Notes: generated by a model from the sequence alone, not told the origin. A stretch of DNA of 43,899 nt from Pararhodobacter sp. (GCA_020832665.1 JAFIEG010000035.1:1-43899), one strand, 5' to 3'. Shown: positions 8,020 to 16,485, numbered from the stretch's first letter. Translations and numbers: made by a program.

Positions 8020-9618
8020 ATGGAAAATATTGATCTTACCCTCATCGCCATCGGCCTGCTGGCGGTTCTTGTCGTCGTGGCGCTGTTCCGGCGCCCGCGC
8101 GGCAATGCTTCGGGCGCCGATATCGCCGCCATGCAAAAGGCGCTGGCCGATAAGGATGCCGAGCTGCGCGAGGCCTGGCGCAATGCCAACCGCTTCGAGG
8201 CGTTGGCCGGCGAAAGGAAGGAAGAGATCGACCGGTTGAATGGCGATCTGTCGAAGCTGCGCCGCAAGCTTGAAGAGGATGCCGAGAAGCTGCAAGTCGC
8301 CTCGAGCCGGATTTCGGGGCTGGAGGCCGAGTTGAAGGCCGAGCGCCAGACCGGAGAGGAGCGCGAGCAGCGCCACCGCGCGGCGATGGACGAGAAGAAG
8401 GCCGAGGCCGAGGGGCTGCAGGGCCGCATCCGCGAGCTGGGCGCGAGCCTTGAGGCGCGCGCCGAAGAGCAGCAGCGCCAGGGCAGCCTCATTTCCAGGC
8501 TGCAGGCGGAACTGAAGGCGCAGCAGGAGGCCGCGGCCGAGAAGATCGAGATACTGAGCAAGGTCAGGGCCGACATGGAGGCGAAATTCCATGAACTCGC
8601 CCGCCAGGCGCTGAAGGTGCAGGGCGAGGAATTTTCGAAGGCCAATCTCGAAAAGCTGCACGCGGCGCTGACACCCCTGAAGGAACATGTCGGCCATTTC
8701 GAGCGCGAGCTGAAGGCGGTGCACAAGGCCACGGTCGATGACCGCGCCGCGCTCAAGGCCGAAATCCAGCAGCTCAGCAAGCGTTCAGAGGAGGTGTCGA
8801 AAGAGGCGCTGGCGCTGACCCGCGCGCTGAAATCCGACCAGCAGAAGCAGGGTGCCTGGGGCGAGATGATCCTGGAAAGCATCCTCGAACGCTCGGGGCT
8901 GCGCGAGGGCGAGGAATACGAGACCCAGGCGCATCGCACTGCCGAGGACGGGGTGCGGCTGCGCCCCGATGTGGTGGTGCGCATCCCCGGCGGCAAGACG
9001 CTGATCATCGACAGCAAGGTGTCGCTCGTGGCCTATAGCGAAGCCGTGAATGCCGAAGGCGACACCGACGCCGCCGCCGCGCGCAAGCGCCATGTGATCT
9101 CGCTGCGCGGGCATATCACCGCGCTGGCCGAGAAGGGCTATCACGCGGCCGAGGATTCGAGCGTCGATTACGTCATCCTGTTCGTGCCCATCGAGGGGGC
9201 GCTTTCCGAGGCGCTGCGCGAGGATGGTACGCTGACCGAATTCGCGCTCGAGCGCCATATCACCATCGCCACGCCAACCACGCTGATGATGGCGCTGCGC
9301 ACCGTGGCGCATGTCTGGGCGGTAGAGCGGCGCAACCGCAACGCCGAGGAAATCGCCCGTCGCGCGGGGCTGCTTTATGACAAGGTGGCGGGTTTCGTTG
9401 GCAATATGGAGGATGTCGGCAGGCGGCTGAACCAGGCGCAAGGCGCCTATGACAACGCCTTCGGCCAGCTCTCGCGCGGGCGGGGCAACCTGCTGTCGCA
9501 GGTCGAGACGCTCAAGACCCTCGGCGCCAAGACCACGAAACGGCTGGGTGTCGATTTCGAGGATGCGCCCGAGGTGACGGAAGAGCCTGAAAAGCCGCTG
9601 GGTATCGAGCAGAAATAG
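8020..9618 (+). CDS. rmuC: DNA recombination protein RmuC
   Basis: A 532-residue RmuC-family protein. An N-terminal membrane anchor (IDLTLIAIGLLAVLVVVALF) is followed by a long, highly charged coiled coil up to about residue 250. The conserved C-terminal nuclease-like RmuC domain follows, recognisable by QGAWGEMILESILERSGLREGEEY, RPDVVVRIPGGKTLIIDSKVSL and LFVPIEGALSEAL. In E. coli RmuC limits inversions at short inverted repeats; the fold belongs to the PD-(D/E)XK group, and DSKVSL contains the DxK element. A GGAG lies upstream of the ATG. The 200 bases after fadJ contain no gene and no clear terminator. Confidence 0.92.
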   Translation: MENIDLTLIAIGLLAVLVVVALFRRPRGNASGADIAAMQKALADKDAELREAWRNANRFEALAGERKEEIDRLNGDLSKLRRKLEEDAEKLQVASSRISGLEAELKAERQTGEEREQRHRAAMDEKKAEAEGLQGRIRELGASLEARAEEQQRQGSLISRLQAELKAQQEAAAEKIEILSKVRADMEAKFHELARQALKVQGEEFSKANLEKLHAALTPLKEHVGHFERELKAVHKATVDDRAALKAEIQQLSKRSEEVSKEALALTRALKSDQQKQGAWGEMILESILERSGLREGEEYETQAHRTAEDGVRLRPDVVVRIPGGKTLIIDSKVSLVAYSEAVNAEGDTDAAAARKRHVISLRGHITALAEKGYHAAEDSSVDYVILFVPIEGALSEALREDGTLTEFALERHITIATPTTLMMALRTVAHVWAVERRNRNAEEIARRAGLLYDKVAGFVGNMEDVGRRLNQAQGAYDNAFGQLSRGRGNLLSQVETLKTLGAKTTKRLGVDFEDAPEVTEEPEKPLGIEQK

Positions 9619-9664
9619 GCCGGCTCGCCGGCTGCAGCGACAGATGGGGCGTCGGGGCGGTGGA

Positions 9665-10069
9665 TCAGTCCACCACCGCCGTTGCCTCGATCTCGATCAG
9701 GAAGCCGGGCATGGCGAGCGCGGGCACGCCGACGACCGTGTTGGCCGCTGGCAGGGTGTCGCCGTAGAAGGCCTGCATGGCCGGGGCGATGGTCATCAGC
9801 TTGTCGGGCGTGTGATCGACGATATAGGTGCGCAGGCGCACCACATCGGCTGGTGTCGCCCCGGCGGCGGCCAGCACCGCCTTCAGGTTGGAAAGCGACT
9901 GTTCCGCCTGTGCCGCCAGATTGCCCTCGCCCACCAGATTGTGGTCCTTGTCCCAGGCGACCTGCCCGGCGCAATGGATCATGCGCGCGCCGGTCGAGAC
10001 GACAGCGTGAGAAAAGCCGTATTCGACAGAGGTGTACATTTCGGGCGGATTCAGGCGTTCGGCGGTCAT
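9665..10069 (-). CDS. Rid family protein (YjgF/YER057c/UK114) without the canonical arginine
   Basis: A 134-residue Rid-fold protein: VSTGARMIHCAGQVAWD, a DVVRLRTYIVD strand-helix and the C-terminal PGFLIEIEATAVVD. In true RidA an arginine (in ARLPKDV) binds the carboxylate of the 2-aminoacrylate substrate; the corresponding segment here reads VPALAMPGFL, with no arginine. It therefore belongs to a Rid subgroup that may not have 2-imino acid deaminase activity. It is downstream of dctM on the same strand, 112 bases away, so it may be transcribed with the transporter and act on a related metabolite; that link is inference. It converges on rmuC. Confidence 0.85.
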   Translation of the reverse strand: MTAERLNPPEMYTSVEYGFSHAVVSTGARMIHCAGQVAWDKDHNLVGEGNLAAQAEQSLSNLKAVLAAAGATPADVVRLRTYIVDHTPDKLMTIAPAMQAFYGDTLPAANTVVGVPALAMPGFLIEIEATAVVD

Positions 10070-10181
10070 GACGGGTTCCTTTCGGTGACAATGGTTGGCG
10101 ACAGCGTGGCGCGGATGGCGGTCAAACTCAAGGAAAGGAATTGCAACGGCCCGGGGTGCGCCACCCCGAACGCATCGGCCT

Positions 10182-11519
10182 CTAACGCAAAGACTGGGCC
10201 ACGCCGGGCAGCCATGTCGCCAGCACCGGCCAGGCCAGCAGCATCGCCAGCACCAGCAGTTGCAGCAGCACGAAGGGCGCCGCGGCGCGATAGACCTGCC
10301 CCAGCCGGATACCCGGCGGCGCCACCCCCTTCATGACGAATATCAGCAAGCCGAAGGGGGGTGTCATGAAGCTGATCTCCATGCAGATCAGCATCAGCAC
10401 GGCAAACCACAGCGGGTCGATGCCGAACAGCCCCACCAGCGGGATGAAGAAGGGCAGGGTGACCATGATCATGCTGATCTGGTCCATGAAGGCGCCTAGA
10501 ATCAGCAGGATGCCCAGCATCACCAGCACCACGATGAAGGGTTCGATCTCGATACCGCTGAGCAAGCGCAATATGCCGCGCGTCGCCCCCGAAAACGACA
10601 GGATCTGCGAAAAGGTCGTCGAGGCGACAATGATGAACAGGATCATCACCGCGATCTTGGTGGTTTCCATCAGCGCCTTGGCCAGCGCCTGCCAGCTAAG
10701 CGCCCGGTAGCCGACCGCCGCCACCACCGAGGCGGCGCAGCCCACCGCTGCGGCTTCGGTCGGCGTGGCCCAGCCCAGCAGCATCACCCCCACCACCACC
10801 ACGAAGATCGAAAGCAGCGGCAGTACATGGGTCAGGAAGGGGCGCACGCGATCCCAAGTGCTCATCTGCTCGGCCTTGGCGCGGTCTTCGGGCAGCTCTG
10901 GCGCCAGCGCCGGGTTGAGCGTGCAGCGCAGCAGGATATAGCCCAGAAACACCGTCGCCATCATCAGCCCCGGCACCACCCCGGCGATCAGAAGCTGGCT
11001 GATGGATACGCCGGCCAGCGAGCCCAGCAGCACCGCCAGCGCCGAGGGCGGGATCAGCATGGCGATGCCACCGGTGGCCATGATCGGGCCCATGGCGATC
11101 GAGGGGTGATAGCCCCGGCGCAGCATGTCGGGCAACAGCGTCGAGCCCAGCATGGCGGTATTGGCCACCGACGAGCCCGAGAGGGTGGAAAACATCGTCC
11201 CTCCCGCCACGGTGACAATCGACAGCCGCCCCGGCACCCTTGATATCAGCCGGTTGGTGGCGTCGATGGCGCTGTAGGCAAGCCCGGTGTGAAACAGGAT
11301 CTCGCCCATGAGCAGAAACAGCGGGATCGGCACCAGCGAGAAGTTGGTCAGCGCCGTGACCGAGTTGCGCACCATCTGCCCCAGGCCGATCTCGCCGCCG
11401 AGGAACACATAGGCGCCGACAATGTTCACCCCGAGAAAGGCAAATCCCACCGGCAGGCCCAGCGCCATCAGCACCATCAGCAGGCCGACCATCAGGATCA
11501 GCGCCGAAACCCAGTCCAT
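10182..11519 (-). CDS. dctM: TRAP transporter large permease subunit (DctM)
   Basis: A 445-residue polytopic inner-membrane protein, the ion-coupled channel subunit of a TRAP uptake system. Hallmarks include LMGEILFHTGLAYSAIDA, GGTMFSTLSGSSVANTAMLGS, PPSALAVLLGSLAGVS and the C-terminal MTPPFGLLIFVMKG, with about 12 hydrophobic segments. The start MDWVSALILMVGLL is chosen because it lies two bases after the dctQ stop and matches family length (about 430); the frame remains open upstream through dctQ in another reading. It is the last of the dctP-dctQ-dctM genes. Confidence 0.93.
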   Translation of the reverse strand: MDWVSALILMVGLLMVLMALGLPVGFAFLGVNIVGAYVFLGGEIGLGQMVRNSVTALTNFSLVPIPLFLLMGEILFHTGLAYSAIDATNRLISRVPGRLSIVTVAGGTMFSTLSGSSVANTAMLGSTLLPDMLRRGYHPSIAMGPIMATGGIAMLIPPSALAVLLGSLAGVSISQLLIAGVVPGLMMATVFLGYILLRCTLNPALAPELPEDRAKAEQMSTWDRVRPFLTHVLPLLSIFVVVVGVMLLGWATPTEAAAVGCAASVVAAVGYRALSWQALAKALMETTKIAVMILFIIVASTTFSQILSFSGATRGILRLLSGIEIEPFIVVLVMLGILLILGAFMDQISMIMVTLPFFIPLVGLFGIDPLWFAVLMLICMEISFMTPPFGLLIFVMKGVAPPGIRLGQVYRAAAPFVLLQLLVLAMLLAWPVLATWLPGVAQSLR

Positions 11520-11521
11520 GC

Positions 11522-12046
11522 TCAGTGCCCTCCCTGCCCGCTGGATGGCCCGGTGCCACCGGCGGCAGTCTCGATCGCGATGCGCAGGAAGCCCAGCGCC
11601 AGCATGCCCATCGAAAAGGGCAGCAGCGCCAGCGCCCACCATTCGGGGAAGACCAGCGACTTGTAAACCATTGCCCCGCGTTGCAGCGAGGTGGCGGTGA
11701 CGTCGATACCCTTCCACATCAGCACCGCGCAGATGGCGGCGCCGAGAAGGCTGGTCAGCACGTCGAGCGTGCGGCGGGGCATGCCGGAAAGCTGGCTGGC
11801 CAGAAGGTCCATGGCGACATGGCCGCGCATGGCAAGCACCCATGGCGCGCCCAGCAGCGTCAGGGCGTAAAGCCCGTATTCCGAGGCTTCGACCGACCAG
11901 GGAATGTTGCCCATGCGCAGGTTGCGCAGGGCCACATCGATGCAGATCAGCAGCACCATGCCGGCGGAGATGGCGGCTGCAAGAACCGCCATCGCCAGAA
12001 CGGCAGCATCATGCAGCCGCGCGCTTTTCTTCCAGAACGCCCTCAC
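11522..12046 (-). CDS. dctQ: TRAP transporter small permease subunit (DctQ)
   Basis: A 174-residue DctQ-type protein with four hydrophobic helices. It contains the typical WSVEASEYGLYALTLLGAPWVLAMRGHVAMDLL region around residues 55-86 in the second and third helices. DctQ binds the large subunit and is required for transport. Three bases separate it from dctP and two from dctM, so the three are translated as a unit. The C-terminus is glycine/proline rich (GGTGPSSGQGGH). Confidence 0.92.
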   Translation of the reverse strand: MRAFWKKSARLHDAAVLAMAVLAAAISAGMVLLICIDVALRNLRMGNIPWSVEASEYGLYALTLLGAPWVLAMRGHVAMDLLASQLSGMPRRTLDVLTSLLGAAICAVLMWKGIDVTATSLQRGAMVYKSLVFPEWWALALLPFSMGMLALGFLRIAIETAAGGTGPSSGQGGH

Positions 12047-12049
12047 CGC

Positions 12050-13024
12050 TCAGCGGTCACCGATCAGCGGGCGCAGTTCGGCGGCAACTTCGGGGTCAAC
12101 CGACATGGCCTCATCCCAGGCTGCGTCATAGGCAAGGGTCAGCCAGCGCTCGGCATCTTCGTCCGACAGGGTGATGGTCTCCACGCCGGCCTCGGCCTGA
12201 AGTTGATAATCCGCCTCGTTGCGCTCGGGGTTCAGGTCGTTCTGACCTTCGGCCCAGATCGCCATATCGGTCAGAAAGTCGCGCTGCTCGTCGGTCATCG
12301 CGTTCCAGGTGTCCATGTTGACCAGGAAAGCCACCTCGACATTGTAGATACCGGGATCGACGCGGTAGTTGGTGTGCTCGTGCCAGCCCAGATCGAGAAT
12401 GCCCTGCGCCGGCCAGCCATAGCCCTCGACCTGGCCGCGCTCGAGCGCCGTATAGACCTCGCCGGGCGCGGTCTGCACCGGCACGCCACCCAGCGCGTCG
12501 ATGAAGGCGCGATAGACCGAAGTGGTGCGGATGCGCAGCCCTTCAAGCGAGGGGCCGTCGATGGGCTGGGTAAGGTAGATATGGAACGGCGTGCCGATCC
12601 CGGTCCGCGCAAGGTAATGCACGTTCATCTGGTCTGCATGAATCCGGCGGATCACGTCATACGCGCCGTTCTCGCGCATTTCCGAGGTGCTGAACGTGGC
12701 CAGTTTCAGCGCATCGGCGATGGGCAGAAGGTTGCCGTAGAATGCGCCGGTGACATTGGCCATGTCGATGACGCCGCTGGATACGGCACTGCCCACCTCG
12801 AAAGGCGGCAGGGCCTCGGGGCCGCCGATGAAATCAATTTGGACAAGCCCTTCGCCCATTTCGTTTACCCGCTCGACAAAGGCCTCGAACTCGCGCGAGA
12901 AACTGGTGCCTACGGCAAAGCTGCTGGCAGCACGCAGCGTGACTTCCTGCGCTGCAACGGGCGCGGCCAGCAGGCTGCCCGCCGTCATGGCCATTGCGCC
13001 GAGGGATAGGGTGATACGGTTCAT
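12050..13024 (-). CDS. dctP: TRAP transporter periplasmic substrate-binding protein (DctP)
   Basis: A 324-residue DctP-family binding protein. A Sec signal peptide covers about residues 1-26 (MNRITLSLGA...APVAAQ). The mature protein includes LRAASSFAVGTSFSREFEAF and the conserved GLRIRTTSVYRAFIDALGG region, in which an arginine normally binds the substrate carboxylate, so a carboxylic acid substrate is likely. The start is set by a GGGAGAGA eight bases upstream; an earlier in-frame ATG would add 14 residues ahead of the signal peptide. It is the first gene of the operon and has a recognisable promoter with flanking inverted repeats. Confidence 0.92.
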   Translation of the reverse strand: MNRITLSLGAMAMTAGSLLAAPVAAQEVTLRAASSFAVGTSFSREFEAFVERVNEMGEGLVQIDFIGGPEALPPFEVGSAVSSGVIDMANVTGAFYGNLLPIADALKLATFSTSEMRENGAYDVIRRIHADQMNVHYLARTGIGTPFHIYLTQPIDGPSLEGLRIRTTSVYRAFIDALGGVPVQTAPGEVYTALERGQVEGYGWPAQGILDLGWHEHTNYRVDPGIYNVEVAFLVNMDTWNAMTDEQRDFLTDMAIWAEGQNDLNPERNEADYQLQAEAGVETITLSDEDAERWLTLAYDAAWDEAMSVDPEVAAELRPLIGDR

Positions 13025-13075
13025 GTGCTCTCTCCCATTTCTTGTTTCAGGCGGCTTCTGCCGCACGGATTTGTT

Positions 13076-13087
13076 TCAAGCTTGAAC
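13076..13087. promoter_or_regulatory. Perfect palindrome at the dctP transcription start, putative operator
   Basis: TTCAAGCTTGAA is a perfect 12-bp dyad that overlaps the last two bases of the -10 element and covers the expected transcription start. A repressor bound here would block initiation. The regulator is unknown; none is encoded next to the operon. Confidence 0.45.
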
Positions 13088-13116
13088 ATAGCATCCAGCA
13101 GCGAACGAATGTCAAT
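13086..13116 (-). promoter_or_regulatory. Putative dctPQM promoter
   Basis: On the minus strand a perfect -35 TTGACA (13116-13111) is followed after 19 bases by -10 TATGTT (13091-13086), preceded by TGC as an extended -10. The long spacer is offset by the extended -10. The predicted transcription start is about 55 bases before dctP. Inverted repeats overlap both elements. Confidence 0.55.
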
Positions 13117-13122
13117 CGTTCA
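13104..13122. promoter_or_regulatory. Inverted repeat overlapping the dctP -35 box
   Basis: GAACGA-N7-TCGTTC is a perfect 6-bp-arm inverted repeat whose spacer contains most of the -35 hexamer. Its half site differs from that of the downstream palindrome, so a second regulator is possible. Confidence 0.4.
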
Positions 13123-13166
13123 TCAAGAAAGAATATCCGGCGCCGGGCCGAAGCGAGCGGGCGCGC

Positions 13167-14969
13167 TCAGCCAGTGCCGTCGACGGGATGCGCGGCCAGG
13201 CCCGGCACCACCTCGCCCTCGCAATCCGGGCCGATGCCGGCGGCGTTGGCCTCGTCGGTGTCGATATGCATTTCGGTAAAGGCGCCGTCCTGCACGCGCA
13301 CCAGAACGCGGGTGAAGGTCAGCCCGCGCTCGGAGCCGTCGATGCGCACATCCACAAGCTGCCCGTCCGCCAGCCCCATCGCCACCGCCTCCTCGGGGTT
13401 GGTGTGAATGTGCCGCGCCGCCACGATCAGCCCGTCGGTATCGAAATGCCCCGCCGGGCCGATCAGGCGCACCCTGGGCGTACCGCTAAGCTGCCCCGAA
13501 TCGCGCACCGGCGCGTCGATGCCCAGCGCAAAGCTGTCGGTGCGCGAAACCTCGATCTGCGTACGCCCGCGCAGGGGGCCAAGGATGGCCACACGTTCCA
13601 GCCGGCCCTTGGGCCCTTCGATGGTGACGCGCTCCTTCGCGGCCCAGTTGCCCGGCTGGCGCAGCGGTTTGCCCGGCGTCAGGCTGTAGCCGGGGCCGAA
13701 AAGCGCCTCGACGGCCTCGGCCGAGAGATGCACATGCCGGCCCGACACCGCCACCGGGATCGGCCCCGGCACCGGGCGCGGGGCGGCCAGATGCGCGGCC
13801 ACCTCGCGCGCGATCTGCAATTGCTCGGCGGTTTCGGTGACGATTACCGCCACGCGCGCTTCCAGCGCCTGGATCTGCGGCGCCTCGCGCCCTTGCAGCC
13901 GCACTGCCTGGTTGCGGTCATGATCCAGCCTGAGCCCCATGAATTCCAGCCCGTCGCAAATGCGCCGGCGCATCGAGGCCGAGTTCTCGCCGATGCCGCC
14001 GGTGAACACCACCGCATCAACGCCCCCCATGGCGGCGGCATAGGCGCCCAGATACTTGCGCGCGCGATAGGCATAGATGTTGATCGCCAGTTGCGCCGCC
14101 GCATCGCCCGCCGCGGCGCGTTCCTCGACATCGCGCATGTCTGACGAGTCGGTGAGCCCCTTCAGCCCGCTGTCGCTATAGAGCGCGGCCTCGATTGCCT
14201 CGATGCTCAGCCCCATCTGCCGGTGCAGATAGCCGAACGCGCCCGGGTCCACATCGCCCGAGCGCGTGCCCATCACCAGCCCTTCCAGCGGGGTCAGCCC
14301 CATCGAGCTGTCCATGCTGTGGCCCATGTTCACCGCGCAGACGCTGGCCCCGTTGCCCAGATGCACCGAGATGATGCGCAGCGCCTGCAGCGGCTGGCCC
14401 AGCGCCTGCGCCGCGCGCTCGGCGACATATTTGTGCGAGGTGCCGTGAAAGCCGTAGCGCCTGAGCCCGGCGCGGCGCCAGGGCTCGGGCACGGCATAGG
14501 TGGTGGCGCGCGCCGGGTTGGTGAGGTGAAAGGCAGTGTCGAAAACGCCCATCTGCGGCAGATCGGGCCAGACCTTGCGGGCCACGCGCACCGCTTCCAG
14601 ATTGGCCGGGTTGTGCAGCGGCGCCAGCGGGGTCAGCGCCTCGATGCGCGCAAGCGTTTCCTCGTCCAGATGCGCCGGCGCGTCGAAGCCATCGCCGCCA
14701 TGGGCGATACGGTGCCCGACGGCCTGAATGCCGGTGATGTCATGCGTTTGCAGCACGCCGGGCACGGCAGCGATGGCGGCGGGCAGATCGGCATGCGGGG
14801 CGGTGCCCGATTCGTCGTTCTCGCCGCACTGAAAGCGATAGGCACAGCCGCCATCGCGAAACCGCTCGAAACTGCCCTTGAAGGCTTGTGTGGTATCCGC
14901 CGGGCCGGCGGTATCGAAGACGCCGAATTTCAGGCTGGAACTGCCTGCGTTGAAAACAAGTATGCGCAT
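13167..14969 (-). CDS. Acetate kinase fused to PduL-type phosphotransacylase
   Basis: A 600-residue two-domain enzyme. Residues 1-395 are a full acetate kinase (NAGSSSLKF with Asn7, GHRIAHGG, FDTAFH, YGFHGTSHKYV, GTRSGDVDPG, FTGGIGENS). Residues 403-590 are a PduL phosphate propanoyltransferase: SGRHVHLS (His412, His414), VSRTDSFALGI (Arg476), AARHIHTNPEEA (His520, His522) and FTEMHIDTDEANA (Glu566, His568), which carry the expected zinc ligands and catalytic arginine. Together they would convert acyl-CoA plus phosphate to acyl phosphate and then to acid plus ATP, or the reverse, in one chain. PduL is not homologous to Pta and no pta is visible. The shell-targeting peptide of microcompartment PduL is not needed at this internal position. 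The start has AGGA upstream. Confidence 0.92.
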   Translation of the reverse strand: MRILVFNAGSSSLKFGVFDTAGPADTTQAFKGSFERFRDGGCAYRFQCGENDESGTAPHADLPAAIAAVPGVLQTHDITGIQAVGHRIAHGGDGFDAPAHLDEETLARIEALTPLAPLHNPANLEAVRVARKVWPDLPQMGVFDTAFHLTNPARATTYAVPEPWRRAGLRRYGFHGTSHKYVAERAAQALGQPLQALRIISVHLGNGASVCAVNMGHSMDSSMGLTPLEGLVMGTRSGDVDPGAFGYLHRQMGLSIEAIEAALYSDSGLKGLTDSSDMRDVEERAAAGDAAAQLAINIYAYRARKYLGAYAAAMGGVDAVVFTGGIGENSASMRRRICDGLEFMGLRLDHDRNQAVRLQGREAPQIQALEARVAVIVTETAEQLQIAREVAAHLAAPRPVPGPIPVAVSGRHVHLSAEAVEALFGPGYSLTPGKPLRQPGNWAAKERVTIEGPKGRLERVAILGPLRGRTQIEVSRTDSFALGIDAPVRDSGQLSGTPRVRLIGPAGHFDTDGLIVAARHIHTNPEEAVAMGLADGQLVDVRIDGSERGLTFTRVLVRVQDGAFTEMHIDTDEANAAGIGPDCEGEVVPGLAAHPVDGTG

Positions 14970-15198
14970 CGGCTTTCCTGGTCCTTTACATGTCGCTGTC
15001 AGCCCCGGGCCCGCCGCGCGGCTGTCATTGCCGGCACCTTAATGAACACCGCCTTGCAGCGAAAGCGTGACCGCCCCTTTCTGCCCCGCTCCCGCCCTGC
15101 GCGGTCGCTACTGCCGTCCTTTCGTGCGGCCGGTCTTGGCGACTGCATGCCGGCATGGCATGTCTGGCCCTCACGGGCGTTGAAACTGGGGGGCTGGC

Positions 15199-15831
15199 AT
15201 GGCGGATTGCGAGAGTGTGGCGGGGCGGCGGGTTCTCTTCGTGATGGCCGCCGAGCAGGAATATGGCCCCCATCTGCGCGCGCGCTTTTCGCCGCTGATT
15301 ACCGGGGTCGGGCCGGTCGAGGCGGCGGTGAGCGTGGCCTCGGCGTTGGCGGCGCTGGCGGCAAAGGGGCAAGGGCCCGATCTGGTTGTCTCGCTGGGCT
15401 CGGCCGGCTCGGCGCGGCTGGCGCAATGCGCAGTCTATCAGGCGCATTCGGTAAGCTATCGCGACATGGACGCCAGCGCGCTGGGCTTCACGCGCGGGCA
15501 GACCCCGTTTCTGGATCTGCCGCCGGTAGTGCCCCTGCCGGCGCAACTGCCCGGCATTCCGGCGGCGAGCCTTTCCACAGGCGCCAATATCGTTTCGGGG
15601 GCGGATTATCAGGCCATCGCCGAAGACATGGTGGACATGGAAACCTTCGCCGTGCTGCGCGCCTGCCAGCACGCGGCGCTGCCGCTGATTGCCCTGCGCG
15701 GCATTTCCGACGGCGCGAAAGAGCTTTCCGCCGTGGCCGACTGGATGGAATACCTTCACATCATCGACGAGCGGCTGGCCGAGGCCGTTGACCGGATCGC
15801 GACCGCCATCGGCGCGGGGCAGTTGCCCTGA
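15199..15831 (+). CDS. mtnN: 5'-methylthioadenosine/S-adenosylhomocysteine nucleosidase
   Basis: A 210-residue nucleoside phosphorylase-fold (PNP/UDP) protein. It removes adenine from MTA and SAH, supporting methyl recycling. The diagnostic residues are VDMETFAVL with Glu148, which binds the ribose, and RGISDGAKE with Asp171, the proton donor to adenine; the N-terminal MAAEQEYGPHL corresponds to the MxxExxxl motif. It is about 20 residues shorter than E. coli Pfs. A futalosine hydrolase role cannot be excluded by eye but there are no menaquinone genes here. A G-rich ribosome site precedes the ATG. It is divergent from the acetate kinase fusion and convergent with the CoA-binding gene. Confidence 0.8.
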   Translation: MADCESVAGRRVLFVMAAEQEYGPHLRARFSPLITGVGPVEAAVSVASALAALAAKGQGPDLVVSLGSAGSARLAQCAVYQAHSVSYRDMDASALGFTRGQTPFLDLPPVVPLPAQLPGIPAASLSTGANIVSGADYQAIAEDMVDMETFAVLRACQHAALPLIALRGISDGAKELSAVADWMEYLHIIDERLAEAVDRIATAIGAGQLP

Positions 15832-15855
15832 ATCCGGCTGCCAGCTTGTGGCGGC

Positions 15856-16329
15856 TCAAAGCTTCGACGAGATGATGCCGGTGTTGAACCCGCCCTTGCG
15901 CAACTCGCCAAACAGGCGCTGATGCTCGATCTTGGGGCAGCGGTTCTGCACGAAGGCCAGGCCTTTTTCGCGCGCCATGCGCTCGGCCTCTTCGCTTTCG
16001 ACCCCGATCTGCAGCCAGACCGTGCGCAATGCCGGCAAGCGCTCGATCGCTTCGGCAACGATCGGCGGCACCTGGTCGGAGCGGCGAAAGATGTCGATCA
16101 TGTCCACCTCGGAAGGGCAATCGGCGAGGCTGGCGCGGACGGTCTCGCCAAACAGCGTTTTGCCGGCATGGCCGGGGTTGACCGGGATCACCCGATAGCC
16201 GCGCAAGCTGAGATATCGGCCCACGAAATGGCTGGGGCGCAGCGGGTCAGGCGAGAGCCCCACCATGGCGATGCAGCGCGTCTTGCGCAGGATGTCGCGC
16301 AGATCGGAATCGGAAATCATGTCGGTCAT
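15856..16329 (-). CDS. CoA-binding domain protein (YccU-like)
   Basis: A 157-residue single Rossmann-type CoA-binding protein (PF13380). It shows TRCIAMVGLSPDPLRPSHFVGRYL, the loop VIPVNPGHAGKTLFGETV and the C-terminal WLQIGVESEEAERMAREKGLAFVQNRCPKIEHQRL. Proteins of this kind resemble the CoA-binding domain of succinyl-CoA synthetase alpha but lack the catalytic half; their role is not established. The ATG is preceded by AGGAG, whereas the upstream extension of the frame lacks family similarity. Confidence 0.87.
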   Translation of the reverse strand: MTDMISDSDLRDILRKTRCIAMVGLSPDPLRPSHFVGRYLSLRGYRVIPVNPGHAGKTLFGETVRASLADCPSEVDMIDIFRRSDQVPPIVAEAIERLPALRTVWLQIGVESEEAERMAREKGLAFVQNRCPKIEHQRLFGELRKGGFNTGIISSKL

Positions 16330-16454
16330 CCTGGCGCTCCTGCTGGGAAAGGCCGGGGGCGGGTCGGTTTTCGCTCGAAGCATTCGCCCAAAGCCCGGCC
16401 CGCTGCAAGGGGGGGGAAAGGGGCAGGGCGGGGCCAGAGCGGTGCCAGGTGCGT

Positions 16455-16485
16455 AAAAAAGCGCCCGGTCAAAATGGCCGGGCGC
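16455..16485 (-). terminator. Rho-independent terminator after rlmB
   Basis: On the minus strand an 8-bp GC stem (GCGCCCGG / CCGGGCGC, nine-base loop) is followed directly by six T residues. It lies about 110 bases past the rlmB stop and before the CoA-binding gene, so it separates the two transcripts. Confidence 0.85.

Noticed and set aside
5530-8724. Very long open frame opposite fadJ and rmuC (over 1000 codons)
   Set aside because: It mirrors two well-recognised genes on the other strand. Long antisense frames are expected at this GC content, and its product is a histidine/arginine/leucine-rich shadow with no family pattern.
10152-10168. Hairpin CGGGGTG-CGC-CACCCCG after dctM as a terminator
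   Set aside because: No T tract follows on the minus strand; it may still be a stabilising structure, but it is not a convincing terminator.
15146-15157. Perfect 12-bp palindrome CATGCCGGCATG upstream of mtnN
   Set aside because: GC-rich short dyads are frequent in such DNA and no promoter element is associated with it.
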